DNA from: Sulfurimonas sp.
Lineage (GTDB): Bacteria > Campylobacterota > Campylobacteria > Campylobacterales > Sulfurimonadaceae
Direction of reading: 5' to 3'
DNA length: 32,843 nt
NCBI GenBank assembly: GCA_027063745.1
Contig: JAMORG010000061.1
Location: 1 to 32,843 of the forward strand
Below the pieces are notes generated by a model. That model saw only the letters and a list, made by a program, of their open reading frames with translations, was not told where the DNA came from and did not search any database. Below are positions 15,863-24,558 of the stretch, piece by piece; position 1 is the stretch's first letter, and each line of letters starts with the position of its first letter. The position numbers and the translations under genes are program-made.

Positions 15863-16846
15863 ATGTATATAGAAGATTTGAAGTTTTCACTCTGGGCAGA
15901 TTTTATTGAGCGTGAGTATCTTGACAATGAGTTTAAAGATTTAATAGAGAAAAAAATCATTAATGGTGCGACTTCAAATCCTGCAATATTTAAAAATGCA
16001 ATTTTAAGCTCGGATGCATATATTTCGCAATTGGAATCACTGAGTGCTTCTTTGTCTTCAAAACAGAAATATGAAGCAGTTGCTATTTATGACATTCAAA
16101 AAGCGGCAGATATTTTAAAACCTCTCTATGATAAAGGTGATGATGGTTATGTAAGCATAGAAGTCGATCCTTTCCTTTGTGATGATGCCGAGGCAACAAT
16201 TGAAGAGGGCAAGCGACTCTATAAGGCGATAGGCAGAGAGAATGTAATGATAAAAGTACCGGCAACCGATGCCGGTTATATTGCGATGGAGGCTCTTGTC
16301 GCTGAAGATATAGCTGTTAATGCTACGCTTATTTTCAAAAAAGAGCAGGCACTTTTTTGTTTGGATGCCTTTGACAAAGGAATGCAAAAAGCAGGAAGAG
16401 CGGTAGATACTGTTATTAGTATTTTTGTCTCACGCGTCGATAGAGCACTAGATAAACTTCTTGCTGAGCACAATGTACAGACGGCACTTACAGGTATCTA
16501 TAACTCGGCTATGATCTATGATGCCATTATGGAGGCAAATCTGCCTTCATGCCGTGCACTTTTTGCAAGTACAGGTGTTAAAGACGACTCACTGCCACCA
16601 TACTACTACGTTGAAAAACTTCTTGCATACAACAGTGTAAATACTGCACCGATTGAGACTATCTTGGCATTTGATGCAGATGGTAAAAAAGAAAGGGCAC
16701 TGCCAATTGACAAAGAGATTATTATAGAGCATTTTGCAAAATTACAAGATATTGGCATTGATTTAAACAGTGTGCTTGATAAACTGATAGATGACGGACT
16801 AGAGGCCTTTAAAGAGGCTTTTGACGAGATACTGGAGGCACTGTAA
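15863..16846 (+). CDS. tal: Transaldolase
   Basis: Transfers a dihydroxyacetone unit between sugar phosphates in the non-oxidative pentose phosphate pathway. The 327-residue protein has GATSNPAIF at 35-43 and the Schiff-base lysine in MIKVPATDAG (K131). The sequence resembles the long Campylobacter/actinobacterial type more than the short TalC type. I start at ATG 15863: an upstream in-frame TTG at 15821 would lie over the -10 box and so outside the transcript. It sits four bases before the pilus ATPase gene, an unusual metabolic and motility pairing. Confidence 0.93.
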   Translation: MYIEDLKFSLWADFIEREYLDNEFKDLIEKKIINGATSNPAIFKNAILSSDAYISQLESLSASLSSKQKYEAVAIYDIQKAADILKPLYDKGDDGYVSIEVDPFLCDDAEATIEEGKRLYKAIGRENVMIKVPATDAGYIAMEALVAEDIAVNATLIFKKEQALFCLDAFDKGMQKAGRAVDTVISIFVSRVDRALDKLLAEHNVQTALTGIYNSAMIYDAIMEANLPSCRALFASTGVKDDSLPPYYYVEKLLAYNSVNTAPIETILAFDADGKKERALPIDKEIIIEHFAKLQDIGIDLNSVLDKLIDDGLEAFKEAFDEILEAL

Positions 16847-16850
16847 AATT

Positions 16851-18044
16851 ATGATGGATAAGTATGTTGATGTAAGCAAGCTTACTTTTGAGCAGCTTAA
16901 AAAGATACGTGTGTATCTTAAAAAGATGATAGAAGTTGGAGGAAGTGACCTCCATGTAAAGGCCAACTCTGTAATTCGTGCGCGTATCAATGGTGAGATG
17001 AAACAGTTTTCCGGTTCTATTTTGACAAAAGAGGATGCACTGACCTTTGCAAAAGAGCTTTTAAAAGGACGTTTTGGAGAGTTTGTTGAGAAAAAAGAGC
17101 TTGATTTGGTTTATCCTTTTGATGAGAACAACCGTTTTCGTGTCAATATCTTTTTTCAAATGGATGGAGTCTCTGCTGTATTTCGTGTCATTCCTGTAAA
17201 GATTCCAACTTTTGAAGAGCTGCACCTACCTGATATTGTCAAAACTTTTGCTTATAAAGAACGTGGTCTTGTGCTTGTTACTGGGGTAACAGGAAGTGGT
17301 AAATCAACAACACTTGCAGCAATTATCGATGAGATAAATCGTAATAAACGAAAGCATATCATTACAATCGAAGATCCGATTGAGTTTGTGCATAAAGACA
17401 GGGGATGTATCGTCAATCAGCGCTCAGTAGGGCAAGATACACTCTCTTTTGGTGGAGCACTGCGTGCTGCATTGCGTGAGGATCCAGATATCATCCTCGT
17501 TGGGGAGATGCGTGATAGAGAGACAATCAATCTAGCCCTGCATGCCGCTGATACTGGGCATCTGGTCTTCTCAACTCTTCATACTATAGATGCCAAAGAG
17601 ACCATTAACCGTATTATCGCGCAGTTTCCGACAGAAGAGCAAAATCGTGTACGTCTCTCAGTTGCCGGGGTACTTCAAGGTGTAATCTCACAGCGTCTTA
17701 TTCCTGCAAAAGATGGTGGACGTCGTGCTGCTTTGGAGATCTTGGTGCGTACTCCATTGATCGAAACACTGATTATGGAAAACAGAGACTTTGAGATTCG
17801 TGATGCTATTGAAGCCGGAAAGGATCACTACAAATCACAAAGTTTTGATCAGGCTATCCTAGATCTTTACAATGAAGGTGTCATTACAAAAGAAGAAGCA
17901 CTTGAGAATGCTACAAGTGCCTCTGATCTTGAACTAAAAATCTCAGGACTTACAACAGGTAAAATCACATCTAATCCAAACATAGACACTGCAGCATCTG
18001 CAGCGGAAATTATGGACGAAAATGACTTTTTTGATTTAAAGTAA
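16851..18044 (+). CDS. PilT/PilU family type IV pilus ATPase
   Basis: A cytoplasmic hexameric ATPase that powers pilus retraction in characterised members. The 397-residue protein has an N-terminal PAS-like domain (to about 115), Walker A GVTGSGKSTT at 145-154, the Asp box IEDPIEFV, the Walker B region DPDIILVGEMRD at 211-222 and the His box STLHTIDA. The C-terminus FDQAILDLYNEGVITKEEAL is closer in pattern to PilU than to PilT; the exact paralogue is uncertain. A tail of about 30 residues after the core is low complexity. ATG 16851 is four bases after tal, and a GGAGG lies inside the end of tal. No other pilus gene is in view. Confidence 0.9.
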   Translation: MMDKYVDVSKLTFEQLKKIRVYLKKMIEVGGSDLHVKANSVIRARINGEMKQFSGSILTKEDALTFAKELLKGRFGEFVEKKELDLVYPFDENNRFRVNIFFQMDGVSAVFRVIPVKIPTFEELHLPDIVKTFAYKERGLVLVTGVTGSGKSTTLAAIIDEINRNKRKHIITIEDPIEFVHKDRGCIVNQRSVGQDTLSFGGALRAALREDPDIILVGEMRDRETINLALHAADTGHLVFSTLHTIDAKETINRIIAQFPTEEQNRVRLSVAGVLQGVISQRLIPAKDGGRRAALEILVRTPLIETLIMENRDFEIRDAIEAGKDHYKSQSFDQAILDLYNEGVITKEEALENATSASDLELKISGLTTGKITSNPNIDTAASAAEIMDENDFFDLK

Positions 18045-18063
18045 ATTTTAATTAAGAAAAGGG

Positions 18064-18069
18064 TATAAT
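18064..18069 (+). promoter_or_regulatory. -10 box for rplY
   Basis: A perfect TATAAT in the 55-base gap before rplY. The predicted leader is about 24 bases and contains AAGGA near 18089, a good ribosome binding site. No -35 is evident. Confidence 0.6.
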
Positions 18070-18099
18070 TGCGTCCATTTTTAAAAACAAGGACTTCAT

Positions 18100-18636
18100 A
18101 TGTTAGAAGGTATAGTTAGAGAGAGTACTGGCAAAAAGAGCACTAAAGCTTTACGCCGTGATGGTTATCTAATCGCAAATATTTACGGAAAAGGTCTTGA
18201 AAACATCAATGCTGCATTCAAAGAGAATGAGTATATCCGTACTGTTCGTAATAAAGATACATTAGCATTCCCAGTAAAAGTTGGGGATAAAGAGATGGAA
18301 GTAGTAGTACAAGAGTACGAATCACATCCAGTAACTGGGAAACTTTTACATGTTGATCTTATGGTTGCACAACCAGGTGTTGTAACACACTATATGGTTC
18401 CAGTTCAAGCAGTTGGTGAAGCTAAAGGTCTTAAAAACAAAGGTCTTGTAAATATTAGTAAAAGACGTCTTCGTGTGAAAGCTAAAATCGAAGATTTACC
18501 AAAAGCAATCGTTGTTGATGTAACTGATTTAGATGTTGGTGATGCAGTTCTTATCCGTGACCTTGCAGAGACTGCAAACGTTCAGTTCACTGATGCTGAC
18601 CGTGTTGCTGTTCTTAGTGTTATCAAAGCTAAGTAA
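18100..18636 (+). CDS. rplY: 50S ribosomal protein L25 (Ctc form)
   Basis: Binds 5S rRNA in the large ribosomal subunit. The 178 residues are the long Ctc/TL5 form, with an N-terminal L25 domain (about 1-90, containing YGKG and HVDLM) and a beta-rich C-terminal domain. E. coli L25 has only the first domain (94 residues). It leads a short operon with pth 12 bases downstream, the same order as in Campylobacter jejuni as I recall it. Confidence 0.95.
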   Translation: MLEGIVRESTGKKSTKALRRDGYLIANIYGKGLENINAAFKENEYIRTVRNKDTLAFPVKVGDKEMEVVVQEYESHPVTGKLLHVDLMVAQPGVVTHYMVPVQAVGEAKGLKNKGLVNISKRRLRVKAKIEDLPKAIVVDVTDLDVGDAVLIRDLAETANVQFTDADRVAVLSVIKAK

Positions 18637-18648
18637 GTAGGTCCTCCT

Positions 18649-19209
18649 ATGCTTATAGTCGGTCTAGGAAACCCTGGCCCGAGCTATGAGAAAACTCGCC
18701 ATAACATTGGTTTTATGGTGATTGATGAGCTTATTGCTCGTCATAATGCTACAAAATTATCCTCTTCATCTTTTGAAGGTGAACTCTACAAATTTAAAAA
18801 TCATTTTTTATTAAAACCAAACACATTTATGAATCTCTCTGGAAATTCTGTTGTAAAGGTCAAAAACTTTTACAAGATCGAGAGTGATGAAGTTGTTGTA
18901 ATACATGATGATTTAGACCTTCCTTTTGGAGCACTTCGCTTTAAAGAGGGAGGTGGACACGGTGGGCATAATGGTCTTAAATCCATTGATGCCAATATTA
19001 CCCGTGAGTATATCCGTGTACGAATTGGTATAGGCAAGCCACAGAACAAAGGTGAAGTTGCTTCGTATGTACTGAGTAATTTTGCACAAGATGAACAGAA
19101 GTGTTTGCAAGTACTTGTGCAAAAGGCAGCAGATGCTCTAGAATATCTGCTTGAGCACTCTTTGGAAGAGACTCGCTGTAAGTTTTCACAAAAGGCTATG
19201 GAGTGTTAG
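18649..19209 (+). CDS. pth: Peptidyl-tRNA hydrolase
   Basis: Releases tRNA from prematurely dropped peptidyl-tRNA. The 186-residue protein begins MLIVGLGNPGPSYEKTRHN, carrying the conserved asparagine (N8) and the catalytic histidine H18. NTFMNLSG and the HDDLDLPFG segment complete the active site, and GGHGGHNGLKS is the tRNA-binding stretch. Length is normal. The stop overlaps the GTG start of the next gene by seven bases, indicating coupled translation. Confidence 0.97.
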   Translation: MLIVGLGNPGPSYEKTRHNIGFMVIDELIARHNATKLSSSSFEGELYKFKNHFLLKPNTFMNLSGNSVVKVKNFYKIESDEVVVIHDDLDLPFGALRFKEGGGHGGHNGLKSIDANITREYIRVRIGIGKPQNKGEVASYVLSNFAQDEQKCLQVLVQKAADALEYLLEHSLEETRCKFSQKAMEC

Positions 19210-20276
19210 CATTTAAGTATGTTGCAAAACACTATCTGCGTTACTTTTTTGTTATTATGGGAGCTTTGATCTTTTTTGTTCTTGGCTTTGACTACATAGA
19301 TAATGCCGACAAGTTCTCTCAGTCTGCAAACTTGATGCTTATCTACTTTGTTTATAAAAGTTTTTATGCCATAGATCTGCTTTTACCGCTTTCACTTATA
19401 TTTGCAATGATAGCAACAAAGATATATCTTATTCGTTCCAATGCTTTGGTCTCATTTTTCTCATTGGGATACTCACGTGTAGAAATCCTCAAACCTTTTG
19501 TATATATCTCTACTGCTATTATTTTACTCTTTATAGCCTTGCACTCATGGTCTAGCTTTTCCCGTGCGCAGGAGTTTTCACGCAATATTTTAAAGCACTC
19601 TCAGTATCTTAATCCTACACGGGATCTCTTTTTTGCCTATAAAGGAAAATATGTTTACTTCTCAAAACTCTTACCTCTGCAGGAGAGAGCCGAGGGTGTG
19701 CGTGTCTTTAGCATAAAAAACGGTTCGCTCAAAGAGGTCGTGACTGCAAAATCAGCAGAGTATAGAAATGGATTTTGGCATATAAAATCAGGTGACTTGA
19801 TTATAAAACCTGATGATCTGTCACTCAAATCACCGGGAATAGAGGTGCGTGAGGCAAAAGATTTAGATATATTGGAGGGATTCCGTCCTAAAATCTTAGA
19901 CCAGGTATATGAAGGTAAAGTGAACTTTACTATCGGCGATGCTGTTGATGCTTTGATGCTGTTGCAGAGTCAAAATATTGATGTGAGCAATATCAGAGGT
20001 GCTTTGTATAAAATTTTTATATATCCGCTCTTTGTTCCGTTTCTCATCGTTATTATCTACTTTTTTGTCCCTATCAGTGTGCGTTTTTTAAATGTATCTC
20101 TTTTTAGTTTTATGGCTATTTTGACTACTTTGCTTGTGTGGGGAATAATTCTAATGTTGATCGAACTCTCAAATAATAAAACCATTCCAAGTGAAATAGG
20201 TATTATCGGGCCTGTTGTTATTTTGGCACTTATCGCTCTAAGACAGTGGCGAAAATACCGTTTGGCAACGGAGTAA
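19203..20276 (+). CDS. LptF/LptG family lipopolysaccharide export permease
   Basis: Membrane part of the LptB2FG transporter that extracts lipopolysaccharide from the inner membrane and passes it to the periplasmic bridge. The 357 residues show three N-terminal membrane segments (about 13-30, 53-75, 98-116), a periplasmic beta-rich domain (about 120-265) and three C-terminal segments (about 272-350), the standard plan and length. Whether it is F or G cannot be decided here. The GTG start lies inside the end of pth, with AAAGG about seven bases upstream. It ends the rplY-pth group. Confidence 0.88.
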   Translation: MLAFKYVAKHYLRYFFVIMGALIFFVLGFDYIDNADKFSQSANLMLIYFVYKSFYAIDLLLPLSLIFAMIATKIYLIRSNALVSFFSLGYSRVEILKPFVYISTAIILLFIALHSWSSFSRAQEFSRNILKHSQYLNPTRDLFFAYKGKYVYFSKLLPLQERAEGVRVFSIKNGSLKEVVTAKSAEYRNGFWHIKSGDLIIKPDDLSLKSPGIEVREAKDLDILEGFRPKILDQVYEGKVNFTIGDAVDALMLLQSQNIDVSNIRGALYKIFIYPLFVPFLIVIIYFFVPISVRFLNVSLFSFMAILTTLLVWGIILMLIELSNNKTIPSEIGIIGPVVILALIALRQWRKYRLATE

Positions 20277-20323
20277 TAAACGCTACTTTTCTTTCTCTTA
20301 GATGGCTATAAGCACATTTTAGA

Positions 20324-20329
20324 TAAAAT
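20324..20329 (+). promoter_or_regulatory. -10-like box for lysA
   Basis: TAAAAT in the 79-base gap before lysA, preceded by TTTTAGA. The leader would be about 20 bases, with GGAA near 20347 as ribosome binding site. The box is weaker than others in the window. It could start the long lysA-to-dxs transcript. Confidence 0.35.
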
Positions 20330-20355
20330 CACTTAAAAAAGAATTTGGAATTTTT

Positions 20356-21567
20356 ATGATTGATTTTAAAGCACTTGCACAAAAATACGGTACTCCCCTT
20401 TACGTTTATGACTTTGACTATATGACTGCTCAGTATGAAGAGCTAAAGTCTGCTTTTCGTGGTAGAAAGTCTATTATTGCCTATGCGGTAAAAGCAAACT
20501 CAAACCTCAGTGTTGTCAAACACTTTGCAAAGATGGGCAGTGGCGCAGACTGCGTGAGCATCGGTGAAGTTCGTCGTGCTTTTTTGGCAGGTATTCCTGC
20601 ATACAAAATCATCTTTAGCGGTGTTGGAAAGAGCGATGATGAGATTCGTGAAGCGATTGAGAGAGATATTTTATACATCAATGTTGAGAGCGAAGCGGAG
20701 CTTGGTCGCGTTGAGCTTATCGCTAAAGAGTTAGGTAAAGCAGCACGCATCAGCATCAGAGTTAATCCTAACATTGACCCAAAAACACATCCATACATCT
20801 CAACAGGTCTGCATGACAACAAGTTTGGTGTAGATCTTGGCACTGCAAAGAGAATGTACATTAAAGCCAATAACTCTGAAAATCTTGACCCTGTTGGTAT
20901 TCATTTTCACATCGGCTCACAACTGACAGAGCTTGAGCCTATCCGTGAAGCAGCAGTAATTGTAGCAGACTTGGTTCGCTCACTTGAAGCGCTTGACATT
21001 GAGCTGAAGTTCTTTGATGTTGGTGGCGGACTGGGCATCAAGTACAAAGATGAAGAGACGATCAAGCCGTACGACTATGCACAGGCGATTCTCTCGACAC
21101 TCACAGGTCTTGATATGACGATACTTTGTGAACCGGGACGCTTTTTAACTGCAAATGCAGGTTATTTTGTAACAAAAGTACTTTATGAGAAGCAAAATGG
21201 AGAGAAAAGATTTGTTGTTGTAGATGGTGCGATGAATGATCTTCTTCGCCCATCGCTCTATAACGCATACCATGAGATAGAAGCACTGACACAAACTCAA
21301 GAAGAGACGCGTCCTGTGGATATTGTCGGCCCTGTATGTGAGAGCGGTGACTTCTTTGCAAAAGATTATCCACTGCCACCACTAAATCATAATGACCTGC
21401 TTGTTATTAAGAGTGCCGGAGCTTATGGTTTTGGTATGGGAAGTAACTACAACACACGTGGCCGCGCTGCAGAAGTGGCAATTGAAAACGGTAAGGATAG
21501 ACTTATCCGTAAGCGTGAGAGCTTTGATGATCTTATTGCGCTTGAGCAAGAGTTTTTAGAGGATTAG
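20356..21567 (+). CDS. lysA: Diaminopimelate decarboxylase
   Basis: Last step of lysine synthesis: PLP-dependent decarboxylation of meso-diaminopimelate. In 403 residues the PLP lysine is K46 in YAVKANSN. HIGSQ, GGGLGIKY, CEPGR and the active-site cysteine segment GPVCESGDF follow in the family order. Length is typical. It begins a tight run in which the next gene starts one base after its stop. Confidence 0.97.
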   Translation: MIDFKALAQKYGTPLYVYDFDYMTAQYEELKSAFRGRKSIIAYAVKANSNLSVVKHFAKMGSGADCVSIGEVRRAFLAGIPAYKIIFSGVGKSDDEIREAIERDILYINVESEAELGRVELIAKELGKAARISIRVNPNIDPKTHPYISTGLHDNKFGVDLGTAKRMYIKANNSENLDPVGIHFHIGSQLTELEPIREAAVIVADLVRSLEALDIELKFFDVGGGLGIKYKDEETIKPYDYAQAILSTLTGLDMTILCEPGRFLTANAGYFVTKVLYEKQNGEKRFVVVDGAMNDLLRPSLYNAYHEIEALTQTQEETRPVDIVGPVCESGDFFAKDYPLPPLNHNDLLVIKSAGAYGFGMGSNYNTRGRAAEVAIENGKDRLIRKRESFDDLIALEQEFLED

Positions 21568-21568
21568 T

Positions 21569-22348
21569 ATGTATTTTATAGATGTGCAGGGAACGCTTAT
21601 CAGTGATGAAGACAAATCTCCGATTCGTGGCTCACGCGAATTTTTAGCACATCTCAATGCAAAAAAAATCCCCTATATGGTTGTGACAAACAACACAAAA
21701 AAGCCCTCAGATGAGTTTTATAATTACCTGCAAAGCATTGGTTTGAAGTTTGAATTTTCACACTATCTTGACCCGTTGATGCTCTTAGAGTCTCGCGTGA
21801 GCAAAGAGGGGGTTGCAGCATATGGTGCAGAAGCTTTTTTAGAGACTTTGCAAAATATGGGCTACAAACTTGACTATAAGAAGCCAAAAACAGTACTTAT
21901 CGCCATAAAAGAGGATTTTAGTGCTGATGAGTATGCACAGATGATAGAGTTTTTGCTCGCCGGTGCAAAGCTTGTCGGTATGCATGAAACATCCATCTAT
22001 GCCAAAAATGGCAAGCGTTACCCGGGTGTTGGAGCGATTTTAAAGATGCTCTCTTTTGCTACAAGTGTCTCATATGAGGTGGTCGGAAAGCCAAGTGATG
22101 CATTCTATAAAGAAGCACTCATGCGAATAAAGCAGCAAGAGAGCAGTGCATCATTTGATAAGATCACAATGATAAGTGATGATGTCAAAGGGGATCTTGG
22201 CGGTGCAAAAGAGCTTGGTATGAAGACTATCTTTGTAACAAGTGGGAAGTACCGTAGTGCGGATGAGATCATTCCATCGATAGAAGAAGCACTGCGACCG
22301 GATGCGATAAAAGAAGATATGCAGGCTATTTTAGAAGAGTTAGCCTAA
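21569..22348 (+). CDS. HAD-superfamily (IIA-like) protein with altered motif I
   Basis: A 259-residue cytoplasmic HAD-fold protein resembling the NagD/IIA group. Motif I reads YFIDVQGTLIS: nucleophile position D5 is present, but the second aspartate of DxD is Q7. Motif II is VVTNNT, motif III is the lysine of VGKPSDAF and motif IV is ISDDVKGDLGGAK. The second aspartate normally acts as general acid/base in HAD phosphatases, so phosphatase activity may be weak, altered or lost. The same gene position between lysA and pheA is kept in Campylobacter as I recall it. The substrate is unknown. Confidence 0.88.
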   Translation: MYFIDVQGTLISDEDKSPIRGSREFLAHLNAKKIPYMVVTNNTKKPSDEFYNYLQSIGLKFEFSHYLDPLMLLESRVSKEGVAAYGAEAFLETLQNMGYKLDYKKPKTVLIAIKEDFSADEYAQMIEFLLAGAKLVGMHETSIYAKNGKRYPGVGAILKMLSFATSVSYEVVGKPSDAFYKEALMRIKQQESSASFDKITMISDDVKGDLGGAKELGMKTIFVTSGKYRSADEIIPSIEEALRPDAIKEDMQAILEELA

Positions 22349-22361
22349 GTTGGAGAGAGAT

Positions 22362-23453
22362 ATGCAAAAACTAGAAACCTTGGATGATTGTCGAGAAGCG
22401 ATAGATGCTATAGATACAGAGCTTTTAAAACTGCTAAATAAGCGTATGGAAGTAGTACATCGCGTCGGAGAGATAAAAAAAGAGAGTGGTGGGGCAATCT
22501 ATCGTCCTGAGCGTGAAAAAGCGATTATTGAGCGTCTTGAGAAGCTCTCTAAAGAGCAGGGTGGACTGCTGAATAAGAGTGCAATTGAGGCGATTTTCTT
22601 AGAGATATTTGCAGTTGCACGAAACCTGGAACTTCCAGAAAAGATAGCATATCTTGGACCTGAAGGTACATTTACTCATCAAGCTGCAGAGAGCCGTTTT
22701 GGTGCGATGAGCGAGTATCTCTCGCTTAACTCCATTGAAGCGGTATTTAAAGAGCTTGAAGCCAAGCGTGCGAAGTTTGGAGTAGTACCAATCGAGAACT
22801 CGCGAGACGGTGTTGTGGGTGAGACGCTTGATCTGCTTGCAAAGAGTTCCGTCAAGATAGTAGCAGAGCTCTATATGCCGATACATATCTCTTTTGCAAC
22901 AAAGGCAAAATCACTTAAACAGATTAAACGCATCTACTCAAAAGATAAAGGTTTTGGTGAGTGTAGAGAGTTCTTGACTGAGTATGGACTGATGAATGTT
23001 GAACAGATTCCGGTTGAATCAACAGCAAAAGCTGCCATCTTGGCAAGTGAAGATGAAGAATCAGCGGCTATCTGTTCACACATTGCAGCAAAACTTTACG
23101 GTGTGCCTGTCATGTTTGAAAACATTGAAGATACACATGACAATACAACGCGTTTTGTAATTTTGAGTGACTTTAAAAATGCCATCAGTGGTGAAGATAA
23201 AACAAGTATCTTGGCAAAACTCAAAGATGCACATGAGGCAGGTTCACTGGTTCACTTCTTGCAGGATTTTGATGAGCAAAAGATTAACCTTTCAAAAATA
23301 GAGTCGCGTCCATCAAAAGAAAAGAGTGGTTTTGGATACTGGTTCTATATCGATTTTTACGGACATATCGATGAAGATCGAGTCCAAAAAGTAGTACAAA
23401 AACATAAAAATGAAGTAACATGGCTTGGAAGTTATGTAAAGGGTGAAAATTGA
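22362..23453 (+). CDS. pheA: Bifunctional chorismate mutase/prephenate dehydratase (P-protein)
   Basis: Converts chorismate to prephenate and then to phenylpyruvate for phenylalanine synthesis. The 363-residue protein has an AroQ-type chorismate mutase (about 1-90, with [12 protein letters not shown]), a prephenate dehydratase (about 95-270, beginning [14 protein letters not shown], with the catalytic TRF in DNTTRFVIL) and an ACT regulatory domain (from about 280, ESRPSK then WFYIDFYGH), so phenylalanine feedback is expected. ATG 22362 has GGAG six bases upstream, which decides against the in-frame TTG at 22350. Its stop overlaps the hisC start by four bases. Confidence 0.96.
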   Translation: MQKLETLDDCREAIDAIDTELLKLLNKRMEVVHRVGEIKKESGGAIYRPEREKAIIERLEKLSKEQGGLLNKSAIEAIFLEIFAVARNLELPEKIAYLGPEGTFTHQAAESRFGAMSEYLSLNSIEAVFKELEAKRAKFGVVPIENSRDGVVGETLDLLAKSSVKIVAELYMPIHISFATKAKSLKQIKRIYSKDKGFGECREFLTEYGLMNVEQIPVESTAKAAILASEDEESAAICSHIAAKLYGVPVMFENIEDTHDNTTRFVILSDFKNAISGEDKTSILAKLKDAHEAGSLVHFLQDFDEQKINLSKIESRPSKEKSGFGYWFYIDFYGHIDEDRVQKVVQKHKNEVTWLGSYVKGEN

Positions 23454-24541
23454 AATTTAATGAAAAACTGAAAAATATTGCAACATATGAGGCTGGAAAG
23501 CCTATTGAGTTAGTTGTTCGTGAGTTTGGCATAGAGCCAAAAGATATTGTAAAACTTGCATCAAATGAAAACCCTTATGGATGTTCTATCAAGGTGCAAC
23601 ACGCTGTAGATGAGATACTCTCACATATGGCAATCTACCCGGATGACTCTATGACAAAGCTAAAAGAGGGTCTCTCACGCAGATTTGACGTAGCAGAAGA
23701 TGAGCTGATCATCGGAAGTGGAAGTGATCAGGTGATAGAGTTTGTGATGCATGCAAAGGCTGAGGGTGGAAAAATATTGACAAACTCAGTGACATTTGCA
23801 ATGTATGAGATCTATGCAAAACATGTAGGTGCCCAAGTGATTAAAACAAAGTCACTTAAGCATGACCTAGATGAGTTTTATGAGCTTTACAAGAGTGAAA
23901 ATCCTGATGTTATCTTTTTGTGTACCCCAAACAATCCAACAGGTGATGCCATTGATGCTGCTGTTATGATGGAGTTTATTGCAAAGATTGATTCTGATAC
24001 TTTGGTGGTAGTTGACGGTGCCTATATGGAGTATGCAGCTTTTAAAAACGAGGCTAAAAAAGTAACACCAAAAGAGCTCATTAAGAAGTTTGGGAATGTT
24101 ATCTATCTAGGTACATTTTCCAAAGCATACGGGCTTGGAGGAATGCGTGTCGGATATGGTATTTCACGTGCTGCAATCATTAAAGAACTTTATAAGTTAA
24201 GACCTCCGTTTAACATCACTACTCTCTCACTCGAAGCGGCTTCTGTGGCACTTGAAGATGAGGCTTTTGTGCAAGAAAGTATCGCTTTGAATTTTGAAGA
24301 GATGAAACGCTACGAAGAGTTTGCAAAAGAGCAAAAAATAGATATAATAGAGAGTTACACAAACTTTGTTACTTTATGCTTTGATGAAACAAGGGATTCT
24401 ACTGAAATTTCAGACAAACTTTTGCGTCGCGGAATGATTGTAAGAAACTTGAGAGGCTATGGAATGAACGCTATTCGTGTAACTGTTGGAACGAAAGATC
24501 AGAACTCTCGTTTCTTTGAACTTATCTCAGAACTACTATAA
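23450..24541 (+). CDS. hisC: Histidinol-phosphate aminotransferase
   Basis: PLP-dependent fold-type I transaminase of histidine synthesis. Placed directly after pheA, it may also transaminate phenylpyruvate, a known side activity of HisC-like enzymes; that is inference from context. The 363 residues include [26 protein letters not shown] and the Schiff-base lysine in [16 protein letters not shown] (K225). The start is TTG at 23450, whose last bases form the pheA stop (TTGA). AAAGGG lies upstream. Confidence 0.95.
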   Translation: MKFNEKLKNIATYEAGKPIELVVREFGIEPKDIVKLASNENPYGCSIKVQHAVDEILSHMAIYPDDSMTKLKEGLSRRFDVAEDELIIGSGSDQVIEFVMHAKAEGGKILTNSVTFAMYEIYAKHVGAQVIKTKSLKHDLDEFYELYKSENPDVIFLCTPNNPTGDAIDAAVMMEFIAKIDSDTLVVVDGAYMEYAAFKNEAKKVTPKELIKKFGNVIYLGTFSKAYGLGGMRVGYGISRAAIIKELYKLRPPFNITTLSLEAASVALEDEAFVQESIALNFEEMKRYEEFAKEQKIDIIESYTNFVTLCFDETRDSTEISDKLLRRGMIVRNLRGYGMNAIRVTVGTKDQNSRFFELISELL

Positions 24542-24558
24542 AATATTAAGAGAGATTG

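Noticed and set aside
16821-16850. Pilus ATPase starting inside tal at 16821
   Set aside because: The extra residues are out-of-frame tal sequence; ATG 16851 directly after tal gives the family N-terminus.
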